Assembly: GCF_003590775.1 (NCBI RefSeq)
Contig: NZ_QYUM01000002.1
Coordinates: forward strand, 1,488,001-1,552,000
Reading direction: 5' to 3'
DNA length: 64,000 nucleotides
Origin: Sphingomonas cavernae
GTDB lineage: Bacteria > Pseudomonadota > Alphaproteobacteria > Sphingomonadales > Sphingomonadaceae
The notes below the pieces were generated by a model. It saw only the letters and a program-made list of their open reading frames with translations. It searched no databases and was not told the DNA's origin. Positions 42,111 to 54,086 of the stretch are shown here, in pieces. The position numbers and the translations under genes were made by a program. Within the stretch, counting starts at the first letter, position 1. The number at the start of each line of letters is the position of its first letter.

Positions 42111-43913
42111 ATGCCCCCGATTGCTGACTCCACACTTCCTGCCACCGGTTTCGCGCCGTTACGGCGCTTCCTCCCCTATCTCTGGCCCGAGGGCGATAGC
42201 GCACTCAGGACGCGCGTGGTCTTTGCGCTGCTGCTGGTGCTCGTCGCCAAGGGGGCGACGTTGCTGATGCCCTTTGCCTACAAGGCAGCGATCGACCGGA
42301 TGACGCCGGGGCTTGAGCCTGCGGTCGCGCTCGCGGTTGCGCTGGTGGTGGCCTATGCCGCCGCGCGCTTCGGCGGCGTGCTGTTCGACAATCTGCGCAA
42401 CGCCATCTTCGAGCGCGTCGGTCAGGACGCGACGCGACGCCTGTCGGCAAATGTCTTCGAGCATCTCCACGGCCTGTCGCTGCGCTTCCATCTCGAACGT
42501 CGCACGGGCGCGGTGACCAAGGTGGTCGAGCGCGGGACCAAGAGCATCGACGTGATGCTCTATTTTCTGCTGTTCAATATCGCGCCGACGGTGATCGAGC
42601 TGGTTGCGGTTACCGCGATCTTCCAGGTGAAGTTCGGCTTCGGGCTGGTCGCCGCGACGCTGGCGATGGTGATCGCTTATATCTGGTTCACGCGCGCGAT
42701 CACCGACTGGCGCGCCAAGCTCCGCGAACAGATGAACGATCTCGACACGGGCGCGGTCTCGCGTGCGGTGGATTCGCTGCTCAATTACGAGACCGTCAAA
42801 TATTTCAACGCCGAGGCGCGCGAGGCAGAGCGTTACGGCCGCGCGGTGCAGGCCTATGCCAATGCGGCGGTCAAGAACGAGAGCTCGCTCGCGATTCTCA
42901 ATGTCGGTCAGTCGCTGATCACCAATCTGATGATGGCGGGCGCAATGGCGTACACCGTCTGGGGCTGGAGCACGGGGCGCTTCACCACGGGCGACGTCGT
43001 CCTCGTCAACACGCTGCTCGCGCAGCTCTTCCGTCCGCTCGACCTGCTCGGCATGGTTTATCGCACCGTGCGTCAGGGGCTGATCGACATGGACGCGATG
43101 TTCGCGCTGGTCGACACCGCGGCCGAGGTCACCGACGCGCCGGGCGCGCCCGCGCTTGCGGTGGGGGAAGGGCGGCTGACCTTCGACGACGTCTCCTTCG
43201 CCTATGATGCTGAACGGCCGATCCTCAAGGGCGTGAGCTTCGAGATCGCGCCCGGCGGCACGCTCGCCGTGGTGGGGCCTTCGGGGGCAGGCAAGTCGAC
43301 GCTCGCGCGTCTCCTGTTCCGCTTTTACGACGTGACCGGCGGGCGCATCCTGATCGACGGCCAGGATATCGCGAAGGTGACGCAGACCTCGCTGCGTGGC
43401 GCGATCGGCATCGTGCCGCAGGATACCGTGCTCTTCAACGACACGATCGGCTACAATATCGGCTATGGCCGCGAGGGTTCGGGGCAGGCCGAGATCGAGG
43501 CCGCCGCGCGCGGCGCGTCGATCGCGGGGTTCATCGAAAGCTTGCCCGACGGGTATCAGGCGCGCGTCGGCGAGCGCGGTCTCAAGCTTTCGGGTGGCGA
43601 GAAGCAGCGCGTCGCGATCGCGCGGACGCTGCTCAAGAATCCGCCGATCCTGATCCTCGACGAAGCGACGAGCGCGCTCGACAGTCGTACCGAAGCCGAG
43701 ATCCAGGGCACATTGAACGCGGTTGCGGCCAGGCGCACGACAATCGTGATCGCGCACCGGCTCTCGACCGTGGTCGACGCCGACGAGATCGTCGTGCTCG
43801 AAGCCGGGCGCGTCGTCGAGCGCGGCACGCACCGTGCGCTACTGCGCAAACAGGGGCTTTATGCCGAGATGTGGACGCGCCAGGCGTCCGAACGCGAGAT
43901 GGAGGAGGCCTGA
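42111..43913 (+). CDS. Atm1/HMT1-like ABC exporter
   Basis: A 600-residue half-transporter: six membrane spans with FHLERRTGAVTKVVERGTKS and LLNYETVKYFNAEAREAERY, typical of the Atm1/HMT1 branch. An ATPase domain follows with GPSGAGKSTLARLLFRFYD (Walker A), LSGGEKQRVAIARTLL (signature) and ILILDEATSALD (Walker B). Family members export glutathione-linked sulfur compounds or heavy metals; the Novosphingobium Atm1 structure is of this type. It is followed 48 bases later by recQ. Confidence 0.9.
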   Translation: MPPIADSTLPATGFAPLRRFLPYLWPEGDSALRTRVVFALLLVLVAKGATLLMPFAYKAAIDRMTPGLEPAVALAVALVVAYAAARFGGVLFDNLRNAIFERVGQDATRRLSANVFEHLHGLSLRFHLERRTGAVTKVVERGTKSIDVMLYFLLFNIAPTVIELVAVTAIFQVKFGFGLVAATLAMVIAYIWFTRAITDWRAKLREQMNDLDTGAVSRAVDSLLNYETVKYFNAEAREAERYGRAVQAYANAAVKNESSLAILNVGQSLITNLMMAGAMAYTVWGWSTGRFTTGDVVLVNTLLAQLFRPLDLLGMVYRTVRQGLIDMDAMFALVDTAAEVTDAPGAPALAVGEGRLTFDDVSFAYDAERPILKGVSFEIAPGGTLAVVGPSGAGKSTLARLLFRFYDVTGGRILIDGQDIAKVTQTSLRGAIGIVPQDTVLFNDTIGYNIGYGREGSGQAEIEAAARGASIAGFIESLPDGYQARVGERGLKLSGGEKQRVAIARTLLKNPPILILDEATSALDSRTEAEIQGTLNAVAARRTTIVIAHRLSTVVDADEIVVLEAGRVVERGTHRALLRKQGLYAEMWTRQASEREMEEA

Positions 43914-43961
43914 GCGAAAGGGGTTCGACAAGCGCGGCCCAATGGTTATGGGTCGTCGGCG

Positions 43962-45719
<1,758 letters not shown>

Positions 45720-45886
45720 TGGCCTCGGCTTCGAGCCGCAATCGCGACGAGCCGGCATTCTCGAAGAGTGTGTGCGGGATAGGCAGCCGAGGTGCCGGCT
45801 GAACCAAAGTTTATCCGGTGGTCTTGGGGCTATGTCTTTGATATTCTGCTTTGGCGGCAAGCGCCGCATGCCTTGCGGAGCTGCGA

Positions 45887-46045
45887 ATGAAGCAGGAGTT
45901 CGGCCCAGCGACGAAGCGGAGGGAACTCCAGCTTTTCCTCTTTCTGACCGTTGTCCTGTTTCCCCTTCTGGCCATCGGTATCGTCGCGGCATACGGTTTC
46001 GTCGTCTGGATGTGGCAGCTCATGATGGGGCCGCCGGGCATATGA
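45887..46045 (+). CDS. napE: Periplasmic nitrate reductase NapE
   Basis: A 52-residue single-span membrane protein: KRRELQLFLFLTVVLFPLLA followed by AAYGFVVWMWQLMMGPPG, the classical NapE signature. NapE is a small accessory subunit of unclear task in nap operons. The ATG at 45887 is placed after the GCGGAG ribosome-binding site. It overlaps napF (ATATGA) and starts the operon. No clear FNR box was found upstream. Confidence 0.92.
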   Translation: MKQEFGPATKRRELQLFLFLTVVLFPLLAIGIVAAYGFVVWMWQLMMGPPGI

Positions 46046-46551
46046 CGCGAGTGGCGGCCTTCTCGCCCGCACGGCGCGCGTTCCTGCGCGGCGGGGTGCA
46101 GGCGGAGCCGGCATTGCGGCCGCCTTGGGCGCTCGACGAGCCCAATTTTCTGGTTGCGTGCGATGGTTGCGGGGTTTGCATCGAGGCATGCCCGGAACAT
46201 GTCCTTGCGCGCAGCGAAGGCGGATATCCGGTCTTCGACCCCATGCTTGGCGAGTGCCTGTTCTGCGAGGCCTGCGTGACGGCCTGCATCCCGCGTGCGC
46301 TTGACAAGACACAAGCCCAGCCGGCCTGGAGGTTGAAGGCCGGCATCGCTTCGACCTGCCTCGCGAAGAACGGCGTAACCTGCTTCAGTTGCCGCGATGC
46401 GTGCGGTGAGATGGCGATCCGTTTCAGGCCCGCTCAGGGCGGGGCGGCGCCCGAACTCGATACCGATCGCTGCACAGGGTGCGGCGCGTGTGTCGGCATC
46501 TGCCCGGTATCCGCGATATCGCTCGCCCGCCCGGAGAATCCGCATGGATGA
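46042..46551 (+). CDS. napF: Ferredoxin-type protein NapF
   Basis: A 169-residue Fe-S protein. The cysteine clusters are CDGCGVCIEACP, CLFCEACVTACI, CFSCRDAC and CTGCGACVGICP, which bind [4Fe-4S] clusters as in NapF, a cytoplasmic helper for loading NapA. The N-terminal RRAFLRGG resembles a twin-arginine-like start, but no hydrophobic signal follows. It overlaps both napE and napD, so translation is coupled. Confidence 0.93.
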   Translation: MTRVAAFSPARRAFLRGGVQAEPALRPPWALDEPNFLVACDGCGVCIEACPEHVLARSEGGYPVFDPMLGECLFCEACVTACIPRALDKTQAQPAWRLKAGIASTCLAKNGVTCFSCRDACGEMAIRFRPAQGGAAPELDTDRCTGCGACVGICPVSAISLARPENPHG

Positions 46552-46819
46552 CGAAGTCCATATCGCGAGCTTCATCGTCCGGCATGTTCCCGAAGCCGCG
46601 ACGGCGCTCGATCGGCTGGCCGCGGAGTGGGAGGGGCTGGAAATCGCGGCACGCGAGGACGGTCGCATGATCCTGCTCCACGAATGTGGCGGCACGCGCG
46701 AACTGCTTGGCTGCATGGACGCCGCACGCGCCATAGCGGGCGTGATCAGCATCAATCTTGTGTACCACCATGCCGAGCCCGGCGCCGCGCTCGCCCAGGA
46801 GTGCGTGCCGGCGGGCTGA
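46544..46819 (+). CDS. napD: NapA chaperone NapD
   Basis: A 91-residue ferredoxin-fold protein: VHIASFIVRHVPEAATALDR and ISINLVYHHAEPG match NapD, which binds the Tat signal of NapA and holds it until its cofactors are loaded. It overlaps napF by 8 bases and precedes napA by 15 bases. The ATG at 46544 fits the family start. Confidence 0.92.
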   Translation: MDDEVHIASFIVRHVPEAATALDRLAAEWEGLEIAAREDGRMILLHECGGTRELLGCMDAARAIAGVISINLVYHHAEPGAALAQECVPAG

Positions 46820-46834
46820 ACAGGAAGGCCGGTC

Positions 46835-49327
46835 ATGACGACACGTCGCGATTTCATCCGGGCGAGCGCCGTCGGCGCGGCTGCCTCGGTGGCGGGCATG
46901 ACGCTTCCTCCGCGGCTGGCAGAGGCTGCTGCCCAGGCGACGCCAGGCGAACTCAAATGGAGCAAAGCGCCGTGTCGCTTCTGCGGCACCGGATGCGGCG
47001 TGTCGGTCGCGGTGCAGGACAATCGCGTCGTGGCGACGCACGGCGATCCCGAGGCTGAGGTGAATCGCGGGCTCAACTGCGTGAAAGGCTATTTTCTCTC
47101 CAAGATCATGTACGGCGCTGATCGGCTGACGACTCCGCTGCTGCGCAAGAAGGACGGGCAGTTCTCCAAGGATGGCGACTTCGTGCCGGTGAGCTGGGAC
47201 GAGGCGTTCGATGTGATGGCGGCGCAGTTCAAGCGCGTGCTCAAGGAAAAGGGCGGCACGGGCATCGGCATGGCGGGCTCGGGCCAATGGACGGTCTGGG
47301 AAGGCTATGCCGCGAACAAGCTGATGAAGGCGGGTTTCCGCAGCAATCACCTCGATCCCAATGCCCGGCATTGCATGGCATTGGCGGTGATGGGCTTCAT
47401 GCGTACCTTCGGCATCGACGAACCGATGGGCTGCTATGACGATTTCGAGGCCGCCGACGCCTTCGTGCTGTGGGGCTCGAATATGGCGGAAATGCACCCG
47501 ATCCTCTGGACGCGCGTCACCGATCGTCGCCTCTCACACCCCCATGTGAAGGTGGCTGTGCTCTCGACCTTCGAGCATCGCAGCTTCGATCTTGCGGACA
47601 TCCCGATCATCTTCAAGCCGCAGACCGATCTCGTCATCCTCAACTACATCGCCAACCACATCATCCGGGAAGGCAAGGTCAACGAGGATTTCGTCCGCAA
47701 GCATGTGAGCTTCAAGCGCGGGAACGACGATATCGGCTATGGCCTGCGACCCGACAATCCGCTCGAGGTGAAAGCCAGAAACGCGAAGGATCCCGGCGGC
47801 GGCCAGCCGATCGATTTCGATGCGTTCGCAAAATTCGTGGAGCCCTACACACTTGACTACGCCGCCGAGATGAGCGGCGTCGAAAAGGGCTGGCTCAGGC
47901 ATCTCGCCGAGCTCTACGCGGACCCCAAGGTCAAGGTGATGTCGCTGTGGACGATGGGCTTCAACCAGCACACGCGTGGCACCTGGGCCAACAACATGGT
48001 CTACAACATCCATCTGCTGACGGGTAAGATCTCGACGCCGGGCAACAGCCCCTTCTCGCTGACCGGGCAGCCCTCGGCGTGCGGCACCGCGCGCGAGGTG
48101 GGCACCTTCTCGCACCGCCTGCCCGCGGATCTCGTGGTCACCAATCCTGAGCATCGCCGACACGCCGAGGAGATCTGGAAGATCCCGCACGGCACGATCG
48201 TAGACAAGGTCGGCTATCACATCGTCGAGCAGAACCGGATGCTCAAGGATGGAAAGCTCAACGCCTATTGGGTGATGGCCAACAACAACATGCAGGCCGC
48301 CGCCAACCTCAACGAGGAAGGCTATCCGGGCTATCGCAACCCCGACAATTTCATCGTCGTCTCGGATCCCTATCCGACCGTAACTGCGCAGGCCGCCGAC
48401 CTGATCCTGCCGACCGCGATGTGGGTCGAGAAGGAAGGCGCCTATGGCAATGCCGAGCGCCGGACGCAGTTCTGGCACCAACTCGTCAAGGCTCCGGGCG
48501 AGGCGCGCTCCGACCTATGGCAGCTCATGGAATTCTCCAAGCGCTTCACCACCGACGAATGCTGGTCCGCCGAACTGCTCGCAGCCAATCCGGCGTACAA
48601 GGGCAAGACGTTGTTCGACGTGCTGTTCCGCAACGGCAAGGTCGATCGCTTCCCGGTGGGCGACGTCGAGGCGGGATACGACAATGACGAGGCGAAGGTC
48701 TTCGGCTTTTACCCGCAAAAGGGGCTGTTCGAGGAATATGCCGAGTTTGGCCGCGGCCATGGTCACGATCTCGCGCCCTTCGACCAATATCACAAGGCGC
48801 GCGGCCTGCGCTGGCCCGTGGTCAACGGGCGTGAGACGCGCTGGCGCTTCAAGGAAGGCAGCGATCCCTATGTGAAGCCCGGCAGCGACTGGCAGTTCTA
48901 TGGCAACAAGGACGGACGCGCGGTGATCTGGGCGCTGCCCTATGAGCCGCCCGCCGAAGCGCCCGACGCCGAATATGACCTCTGGCTCGTCACGGGGCGC
49001 GTGCTGGAGCACTGGCATTCAGGGTCGATGACGATGCGCGTGCCCGAGCTCTACAAGGCCTTTCCTGCTGCGGTCGTGTTCATGAATCCCGACGACGCCA
49101 AGGCGCGCGGGCTCAAGCGTGGTGACGAGGTGAAGGTGATCTCGCGCCGCGGAGAGATGCGCAGCCGCGTCGAGACGCGCGGACGCAATCGCGTGCCGTG
49201 CGGCCTCGTCTTCGTGCCCTGGTTCGACGCCGGGCAGCTCATCAACAAGTCGACGCTCGATGCGACCTGTCCGATCTCGAAGCAGACCGATTTCAAGAAA
49301 TGCGCGGTGAAGGTGGTGATGGCCTGA
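46835..49327 (+). CDS. napA: Periplasmic nitrate reductase catalytic subunit NapA
   Basis: An 830-residue molybdoenzyme. A Tat signal ([15 protein letters not shown]) is followed by the [4Fe-4S] motif C47-RFC50-GTGC54, with the fourth cysteine in RGLNCVKG. The molybdenum-ligand cysteine lies in [24 protein letters not shown] and the C-terminal [20 protein letters not shown] match NapA. It reduces nitrate to nitrite in the periplasm with electrons from NapB/NapC. Length is normal. Confidence 0.97.
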   Translation: MTTRRDFIRASAVGAAASVAGMTLPPRLAEAAAQATPGELKWSKAPCRFCGTGCGVSVAVQDNRVVATHGDPEAEVNRGLNCVKGYFLSKIMYGADRLTTPLLRKKDGQFSKDGDFVPVSWDEAFDVMAAQFKRVLKEKGGTGIGMAGSGQWTVWEGYAANKLMKAGFRSNHLDPNARHCMALAVMGFMRTFGIDEPMGCYDDFEAADAFVLWGSNMAEMHPILWTRVTDRRLSHPHVKVAVLSTFEHRSFDLADIPIIFKPQTDLVILNYIANHIIREGKVNEDFVRKHVSFKRGNDDIGYGLRPDNPLEVKARNAKDPGGGQPIDFDAFAKFVEPYTLDYAAEMSGVEKGWLRHLAELYADPKVKVMSLWTMGFNQHTRGTWANNMVYNIHLLTGKISTPGNSPFSLTGQPSACGTAREVGTFSHRLPADLVVTNPEHRRHAEEIWKIPHGTIVDKVGYHIVEQNRMLKDGKLNAYWVMANNNMQAAANLNEEGYPGYRNPDNFIVVSDPYPTVTAQAADLILPTAMWVEKEGAYGNAERRTQFWHQLVKAPGEARSDLWQLMEFSKRFTTDECWSAELLAANPAYKGKTLFDVLFRNGKVDRFPVGDVEAGYDNDEAKVFGFYPQKGLFEEYAEFGRGHGHDLAPFDQYHKARGLRWPVVNGRETRWRFKEGSDPYVKPGSDWQFYGNKDGRAVIWALPYEPPAEAPDAEYDLWLVTGRVLEHWHSGSMTMRVPELYKAFPAAVVFMNPDDAKARGLKRGDEVKVISRRGEMRSRVETRGRNRVPCGLVFVPWFDAGQLINKSTLDATCPISKQTDFKKCAVKVVMA

Positions 49328-49340
49328 AAGGGGATCGAGA

Positions 49341-49850
49341 ATGCGTTCTGCCATATCGTCGCTCCTGGCCCTCACGCTAGCCCTGGGCGGATGCGGATCG
49401 GGGCATGAAGAGGTGCCGGGCAAGAGCCCCGACGATCCCGTCGTCATCACCAATGCGGGTCAGCAGATCGACGCGATGCGCCGCGGCGTTCCTATCGACA
49501 AGGAGGCAAGTCCGCCCCCGATGGCGCGCGTGGAGAATTTCGATCGTCCGCGGCCGGTGAATTATGAAATGCAGCCGCCGACGATCCCGCACGCGATCGA
49601 CAACTACCAGCTCACCGTCAACACCAACCGGTGCATGCTGTGCCACACGCGCTCCAACGCCGTGAAGTTCCAAGCGCCGCCCGTCAGCGAAAATCACTAT
49701 GTCACGCGCGAGGGGAAGGTTCTCGAGCAGATATCCTCGCGTCGCTATTTCTGTGTCCAGTGCCATGTCGTGCAAACCGACGCGCCGCCGCTGGTGGACA
49801 ATAATTTCAAGGGCATCGAGATCAGCTCGACGGGGGAGGCAGCAAGATGA
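49341..49850 (+). CDS. napB: Nitrate reductase cytochrome c subunit NapB
   Basis: A 169-residue dihaem cytochrome with haem sites RCMLCH and FCVQCH, both complete CxxCH motifs, and the family segment [20 protein letters not shown]. It passes electrons from NapC to NapA. The N terminus, [16 protein letters not shown], carries a lipobox-like LGGC. NapB is usually soluble, so a lipid anchor would be unusual. It overlaps napC by 4 bases. Confidence 0.95.
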   Translation: MRSAISSLLALTLALGGCGSGHEEVPGKSPDDPVVITNAGQQIDAMRRGVPIDKEASPPPMARVENFDRPRPVNYEMQPPTIPHAIDNYQLTVNTNRCMLCHTRSNAVKFQAPPVSENHYVTREGKVLEQISSRRYFCVQCHVVQTDAPPLVDNNFKGIEISSTGEAAR

Positions 49851-50470
49851 TCGGGGCTCGAATCCGCGCGATCTGGAATGGCGTCTGGTCGTGGCTGCGG
49901 CCCTTCTGGAGCGCGCTAAGCTCGCCCAGCGTGCACTTCAGCCTCGGATTCCTGACGCTCGGCGGTTTCATCGCGGGCATCATGTTCTGGGGTGGCTTCA
50001 ACACCGCGATGGAGGCGACCAATACCGAGCAATTCTGCACGGGCTGCCACGAGATGCACGACAATGTGTTCGCCGAGCTGAAGACGACGATCCACTACAA
50101 TAATCGCTCGGGCGTGCGCGCGGTCTGCTCGGACTGCCACGTTCCGCACAACTGGACCGACAAGATGGCGCGCAAGATGCAGGCGTCGAAGGAGGTCTGG
50201 GGCAAGATCTTCGGCACCGTGAACACACGCGAGAAGTTCCTCGACAAGCGGCTTGAGCTCGCCAAACACGAATGGGCACGGCTGAAGGCAAATGACTCAC
50301 TAGAATGCCGCAACTGCCATCAATATGACTCGATGGATCTCACGCGTCAGTCGCGCCGCGCCGCGCAGATCCACCAGCGCTATCTCGGCACCGGCAAGAA
50401 CACCTGCATCGACTGCCACAAGGGCATTGCGCACCAGTTGCCCAACATGACCAGAATTCCACAGGGCTGA
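49847..50470 (+). CDS. napC: Cytochrome c NapC/NirT
   Basis: A 207-residue tetrahaem quinol dehydrogenase. One N-terminal membrane anchor (about 27-46) precedes four CxxCH sites ([32 protein letters not shown]). It takes electrons from quinol and gives them to NapB. The operon lacks napG/napH, so NapC is the only quinol route seen. No terminator was seen just downstream. Confidence 0.95.
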   Translation: MIGARIRAIWNGVWSWLRPFWSALSSPSVHFSLGFLTLGGFIAGIMFWGGFNTAMEATNTEQFCTGCHEMHDNVFAELKTTIHYNNRSGVRAVCSDCHVPHNWTDKMARKMQASKEVWGKIFGTVNTREKFLDKRLELAKHEWARLKANDSLECRNCHQYDSMDLTRQSRRAAQIHQRYLGTGKNTCIDCHKGIAHQLPNMTRIPQG

Positions 50471-50557
50471 CTCTCGAGCTGCTACGAGTTTCGTCGCGGA
50501 CTGGCCGGTAGCCTATCCGTCAGTCCGCTCCTGGCCGACATCGGTCGCCCGTTCGGC

Positions 50558-50761
50558 TTATTCCTCGATCAGGTCGAGATAGGTGATCACATCATTGTCC
50601 GTGGCGATGAACAGGCCATCCTGCAATTCGGTGGGCTGGCGCGCGGCGATTGTGATCGCCTCTGAGAGCGGCCCGTAGAACAGCGTCGTCGCGGCGCCGC
50701 CCTCTGCCTCGCCGTCGAGGTGATAGAGGCGGACGGATATGGTGTCGGAAACGCTTCTCAT
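50558..50761 (-). CDS. Hypothetical protein, 67 aa
   Basis: A small acidic protein (SVRLYHLDGEAEGGAATTLF, then ATDNDVITYLDLIEE) without signal or membrane segment. No family was recognised. It is on the same strand as ppa, 97 bases downstream of it, so it may be the last gene of the M61-ppa unit. Confidence 0.6.
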   Translation of the reverse strand: MRSVSDTISVRLYHLDGEAEGGAATTLFYGPLSEAITIAARQPTELQDGLFIATDNDVITYLDLIEE

Positions 50762-50858
50762 CGTACCCGCAAGCTAGAAACCAAAAGTCCCGCGCCGACA
50801 AGGCGGAAGGCATCTGCCCTCGCCCGTCGCTGCGGGACCTTCAATTCGCCATTTCTGC

Positions 50859-51386
50859 TTAGGCCTTGGCGCGCTCGATGGCTTCCTCGAGCACCTTGCG
50901 CGCGTCGTCCGCATTGCCCCAGGTGCCGACGCGGACCCACTTCTCGGACTCCAGGTCCTTATAGTGGGTGAAGAAGTGCTCGATCTGCGCCATCACGATT
51001 GAGGGCAGGTCGTCCTTCTCGCCGACATCGGTGTAATAGGGGAAGGTTTTGTCGACGGGCACCGTCAGCAGCTTTTCGTCGCCGCCGGCCTCGTCTTCCA
51101 GATAGAGCACCGCGATCGGGCGCACCTTCACCACGGAGCCGGGGATGAAGGGTGAACGCGCGACGACGAGCGCGTCGAGCGGATCGCCGTCGGGCGACAG
51201 TGTGTGCGGGATGAAGCCGTAATTGGCGGGATAGCGCATCGGCGTGTGGAGGATGCGATCGACGAACAGCGCGCCCGACTTCTTGTCGAACTCGTATTTC
51301 ACGGGTTCGCCGCCGACGGGCACTTCGATGATGACGTTGATGCTCTCGGGCGGGTTGTCCCCGACCGGGATAAGGTCGATGTTCAA
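50859..51386 (-). CDS. ppa: Inorganic pyrophosphatase
   Basis: A 175-residue family I pyrophosphatase: NIDLIPVGDNPPESINVIIE, VGGEPVKYEFDKKSGALFVD, HTLSPDGDPLDALVVARSPF (metal-binding aspartates) and DVGEKDDLPSI. It hydrolyses PPi, pulling biosynthetic reactions forward. Its ATG overlaps the stop of the M61 peptidase gene by 4 bases, so its translation is likely coupled to that gene. Confidence 0.97.
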   Translation of the reverse strand: MNIDLIPVGDNPPESINVIIEVPVGGEPVKYEFDKKSGALFVDRILHTPMRYPANYGFIPHTLSPDGDPLDALVVARSPFIPGSVVKVRPIAVLYLEDEAGGDEKLLTVPVDKTFPYYTDVGEKDDLPSIVMAQIEHFFTHYKDLESEKWVRVGTWGNADDARKVLEEAIERAKA

Positions 51387-53314
51387 GGTTTAGGCTCCAG
51401 AAGACGGTCGAGAGTCGCCGCGCCGTTAGCCGCTTTTTCGAGCCTTGGATAGCGCAGACCGCCCGCATAGGCGATTTCCACATCGCGGAAGCGATCACCT
51501 GACTGGATCAGGAGCCGAATGGGCGCCTTGTTGCTTTTGGCCGCGGTGATCGCCTCCTTGATGCGATCGTCCGACCAGGCGTGGCCCGCGACCGCGACGA
51601 TCTTGTCGCTGATGCGCAGCCCCGCGTCGAATGCCGGGCTGTCCCACATCACCTGGCTCACCTCGCCGCTGTTCTTGACCGTCAGGCCCAGCGAATAGCT
51701 CAGATCGGTGTTCTTGCCGCGGCGCTCGCCATCGGTGATGAAGCTTGTCGGCTCCTCGGTATAGACGAGGCGATAGCCAGCATCGGTGAAGCCCTTGAGC
51801 GGCGCGTTCTTCGAGGTCTCGGCCAGACGCTGCGTCAGAAAGCCCGCCCAGTCCCAGGCGACGACGCCGTTGAGCGCCGCGACGACATCGCCGAACACAT
51901 AGGTGCGCACGCCCCAGTCCCCGTCGCGGCCGCCGAAGAAGCTTTGCGCGAAATCGTCCATCGACTTCCTGCCGCCCGATTGCCTGCGGATGATCGTGTC
52001 GGCTTCGAGCCAGACGAGCATGCCGCCATTGTAATAGTCTTCCGAACGTTGCCAGCTCGTCCAGCCCTTGGGCTTGCGCGGCGTGATGACGGGATCGTTG
52101 GTCGTGTCGCGCAGCGGGCGCCATTGCAGGCCCGCGCGATTGTCGAGGCTGGCGGCGATGGAGGCGAGCGCGTCCAGCGTCTCCTGCTTCGAGAACAGCC
52201 CCGAACGCGCACCGAGCACATAGCCCCAGAACTGCGTCTGCCCTTCATAGACCCAGAGCAGATCGTCGTTCATCGGCACGTTGAAATTGGGCGTCCAGTT
52301 GCCCGCAGGACGGCGATGCTTGCCGTTCCAGCTATGCGTGAGCTCGTGCGGCAGCAGGTTGCGGCGGCCGGGGCCCTTGTCCCACTCGGTGAAATATTCA
52401 CGGTTCACGCCGTTTTCGGAGGAACGGTGATGCTCGAGCCCGATCCCGCCCATCTCATCGGTCAGCGCCAGCAGGAATTCGTACTTGTCGTAATGCTGCA
52501 CGCCGAACAGCTTGACCGCCTGCTCGGCGAGCCGACGATGCGCCGCAATGTGCTCGGGCTTGGCCGCGAGATATTTGGCCTCGTCAGCGACGATGTTGAG
52601 GCCGACGCGCGGGGTCAGTTGCTCGCGGCGGAAATGCCTGCCCGCAAAGACGGGCGAATCGATGAGCGTCTCGTAATCGGTGGTTTCGTAGTTGTAGGTC
52701 GAGCCATTGGCGCTCGACGGCAGGCCCGACGCCGCCTTCCACCCGGAGGGATATTTCACCGTCGCCTTCACCGGGATACGACGCGTGAAATAGCCGGCGG
52801 GGTAGAGCGAGACCTGCTCGAACTGCAGGTTCATCATGACGGGCGTGATGACGACGCGACCCTGATCCTCATCGGTCGCGGAGACGAAGTCGAAGCTGAT
52901 GTCGAGCTGAGACGCGCCCTCGGGCACGTCGATATGGAAGGCGTGGACGTCCAGATTGTCGCGCCGCCATGCGAGCGTCTTGCCTGCCGCACGAATCTTG
53001 AGGCCGGCGAGCTTCTCGATCTCGCCACGCGGCGCATGCTTGCCGGGCAGCCAGTCGGAAAAGAGCAAGGTCATGGCCCCCGCCTTGGCGACGGGGATGG
53101 TCTGCTTCACGCGGTAGATCGCCCGCTGGACGTCGGTCGCGTCGACATCGAGCGTCATTGTGCCGGGATAGGCGATGTCTTGCGGCGGTGCGATCGTGTC
53201 GGCCACCGGTGCTGGCTGTGAAACGCTGTTCTGCGCCAATGCGGACGTGGACGCGAGCAGCAGCGGCATAACAATCAGACGTGCGAACATGGAAAGGATT
53301 TCCCCCGGAATCAT
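51383..53314 (-). CDS. M61 family metallopeptidase with PDZ domain
   Basis: A 643-residue exported peptidase. The signal peptide is MFARLIVMPLLLASTSALAQ. The M61 domain has the zinc motif HELTHSWNGKHRRP and the DDLLWVYEGQTQFWG segment with the third ligand. A PDZ-like domain lies at about 550-620 (SLGLTVKNSGEVSQVMWDSP). M61 includes glycyl aminopeptidase of Sphingomonas. Start options are 53314 or the ATG at 53290, which begins the signal peptide. It overlaps ppa. Confidence 0.92.
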   Translation of the reverse strand: MIPGEILSMFARLIVMPLLLASTSALAQNSVSQPAPVADTIAPPQDIAYPGTMTLDVDATDVQRAIYRVKQTIPVAKAGAMTLLFSDWLPGKHAPRGEIEKLAGLKIRAAGKTLAWRRDNLDVHAFHIDVPEGASQLDISFDFVSATDEDQGRVVITPVMMNLQFEQVSLYPAGYFTRRIPVKATVKYPSGWKAASGLPSSANGSTYNYETTDYETLIDSPVFAGRHFRREQLTPRVGLNIVADEAKYLAAKPEHIAAHRRLAEQAVKLFGVQHYDKYEFLLALTDEMGGIGLEHHRSSENGVNREYFTEWDKGPGRRNLLPHELTHSWNGKHRRPAGNWTPNFNVPMNDDLLWVYEGQTQFWGYVLGARSGLFSKQETLDALASIAASLDNRAGLQWRPLRDTTNDPVITPRKPKGWTSWQRSEDYYNGGMLVWLEADTIIRRQSGGRKSMDDFAQSFFGGRDGDWGVRTYVFGDVVAALNGVVAWDWAGFLTQRLAETSKNAPLKGFTDAGYRLVYTEEPTSFITDGERRGKNTDLSYSLGLTVKNSGEVSQVMWDSPAFDAGLRISDKIVAVAGHAWSDDRIKEAITAAKSNKAPIRLLIQSGDRFRDVEIAYAGGLRYPRLEKAANGAATLDRLLEPKP

Positions 53315-53376
53315 GCGATATTGTTACATGCTCTTAGGGCGACCGACGCGCTGGGGTCCACCCCCGCGCGCAAGAT

Positions 53377-54036
53377 TCATGCTCCACCCAGCGTGTTGAT
53401 GACGAATGCGAGGATGCCGATGTTGAACACGAACGCCGCCATGCTCTGCAGCAGCACGATTCGCCGCATATGTCCGCCCGCAACGGTGACGTCGGACGTC
53501 TGGAAGGTCATGCCCAGCGTGAAGCTGAAATAGAGGAAGTCCCAGTAATCGGGGGTGTCGTCTCCCGGAAACTCCAGTCCGCCGAAATCGCCCGCGGCGT
53601 CGGGCAGATAATAGAGATGCGCATAATGCATCGCGAACACCGTGTTGGCGAACAGCCAGGTGCTCGCGAGCGATATGACCACGACAAGCGCATCGCGTGC
53701 GTCGCGCGTCTCGCCCGGGCTGAGCAGCGACCCGATCGTCACGAGTATGGCGATCAAGACGACGACGGTGATAACCAGCATGAGCAGCCGGTTGGCGTCG
53801 TTCGCAGCCGCATGATTGCGCATCACGTCGGCGTCGCCTTGTTTGAGCAGCATTGCGGCCGCGATCAGGAAGCAGAGCGCGGCGGCGTCAAATGCCGCCA
53901 GCAGCGCCAGCCGCCAGTCTTCAGGTGCAAATAGCTGGGCAGCAGTCGGGATGCCGAAGATCAGAACGAACAGGAACAGCAGGAAGCGCGGCGGCGCTAT
54001 CCGATTGCCCACACCCTTGCGTTCCGGCTGCGTCAT
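53377..54036 (-). CDS. DUF1345 family membrane protein
   Basis: A 219-residue protein with five to six membrane segments. The segment NTVFAMHYAHLYY followed by DYWDFLYFSFTLGMTFQTSD and the VLLQSMAAFVFNIGILAFVI end are diagnostic of DUF1345. The TSDV segment resembles a pore loop of potassium channels, but transport has not been shown. It is divergent from hisS, 50 bases away. Confidence 0.9.
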   Translation of the reverse strand: MTQPERKGVGNRIAPPRFLLFLFVLIFGIPTAAQLFAPEDWRLALLAAFDAAALCFLIAAAMLLKQGDADVMRNHAAANDANRLLMLVITVVVLIAILVTIGSLLSPGETRDARDALVVVISLASTWLFANTVFAMHYAHLYYLPDAAGDFGGLEFPGDDTPDYWDFLYFSFTLGMTFQTSDVTVAGGHMRRIVLLQSMAAFVFNIGILAFVINTLGGA

Positions 54037-54086
54037 GATGCGGACGCTAGCGATTTTGAAAACTCTCTACTAGATAGCGCAGCATT

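Noticed and set aside
41771-42127. Plus-strand open frame in the 41.4-42.1 kb gap
   Set aside because: Arg/Pro-rich, no ribosome-binding site, runs into the ABC gene start; looks non-coding.
42159-43832. 557-codon minus-strand frame opposite the ABC exporter
   Set aside because: Arg/His-rich antisense composition typical of high-GC shadows; the plus-strand gene has all ABC motifs.
45820-45886. Possible FNR site upstream of napE
   Set aside because: TTTGAT is present but no matching ATCAA half site at the right distance, so not reported.
51581-53221. 546-codon plus-strand frame opposite the M61 peptidase
   Set aside because: No start signal, no family features; the minus-strand gene has a signal peptide and HExxH motif.
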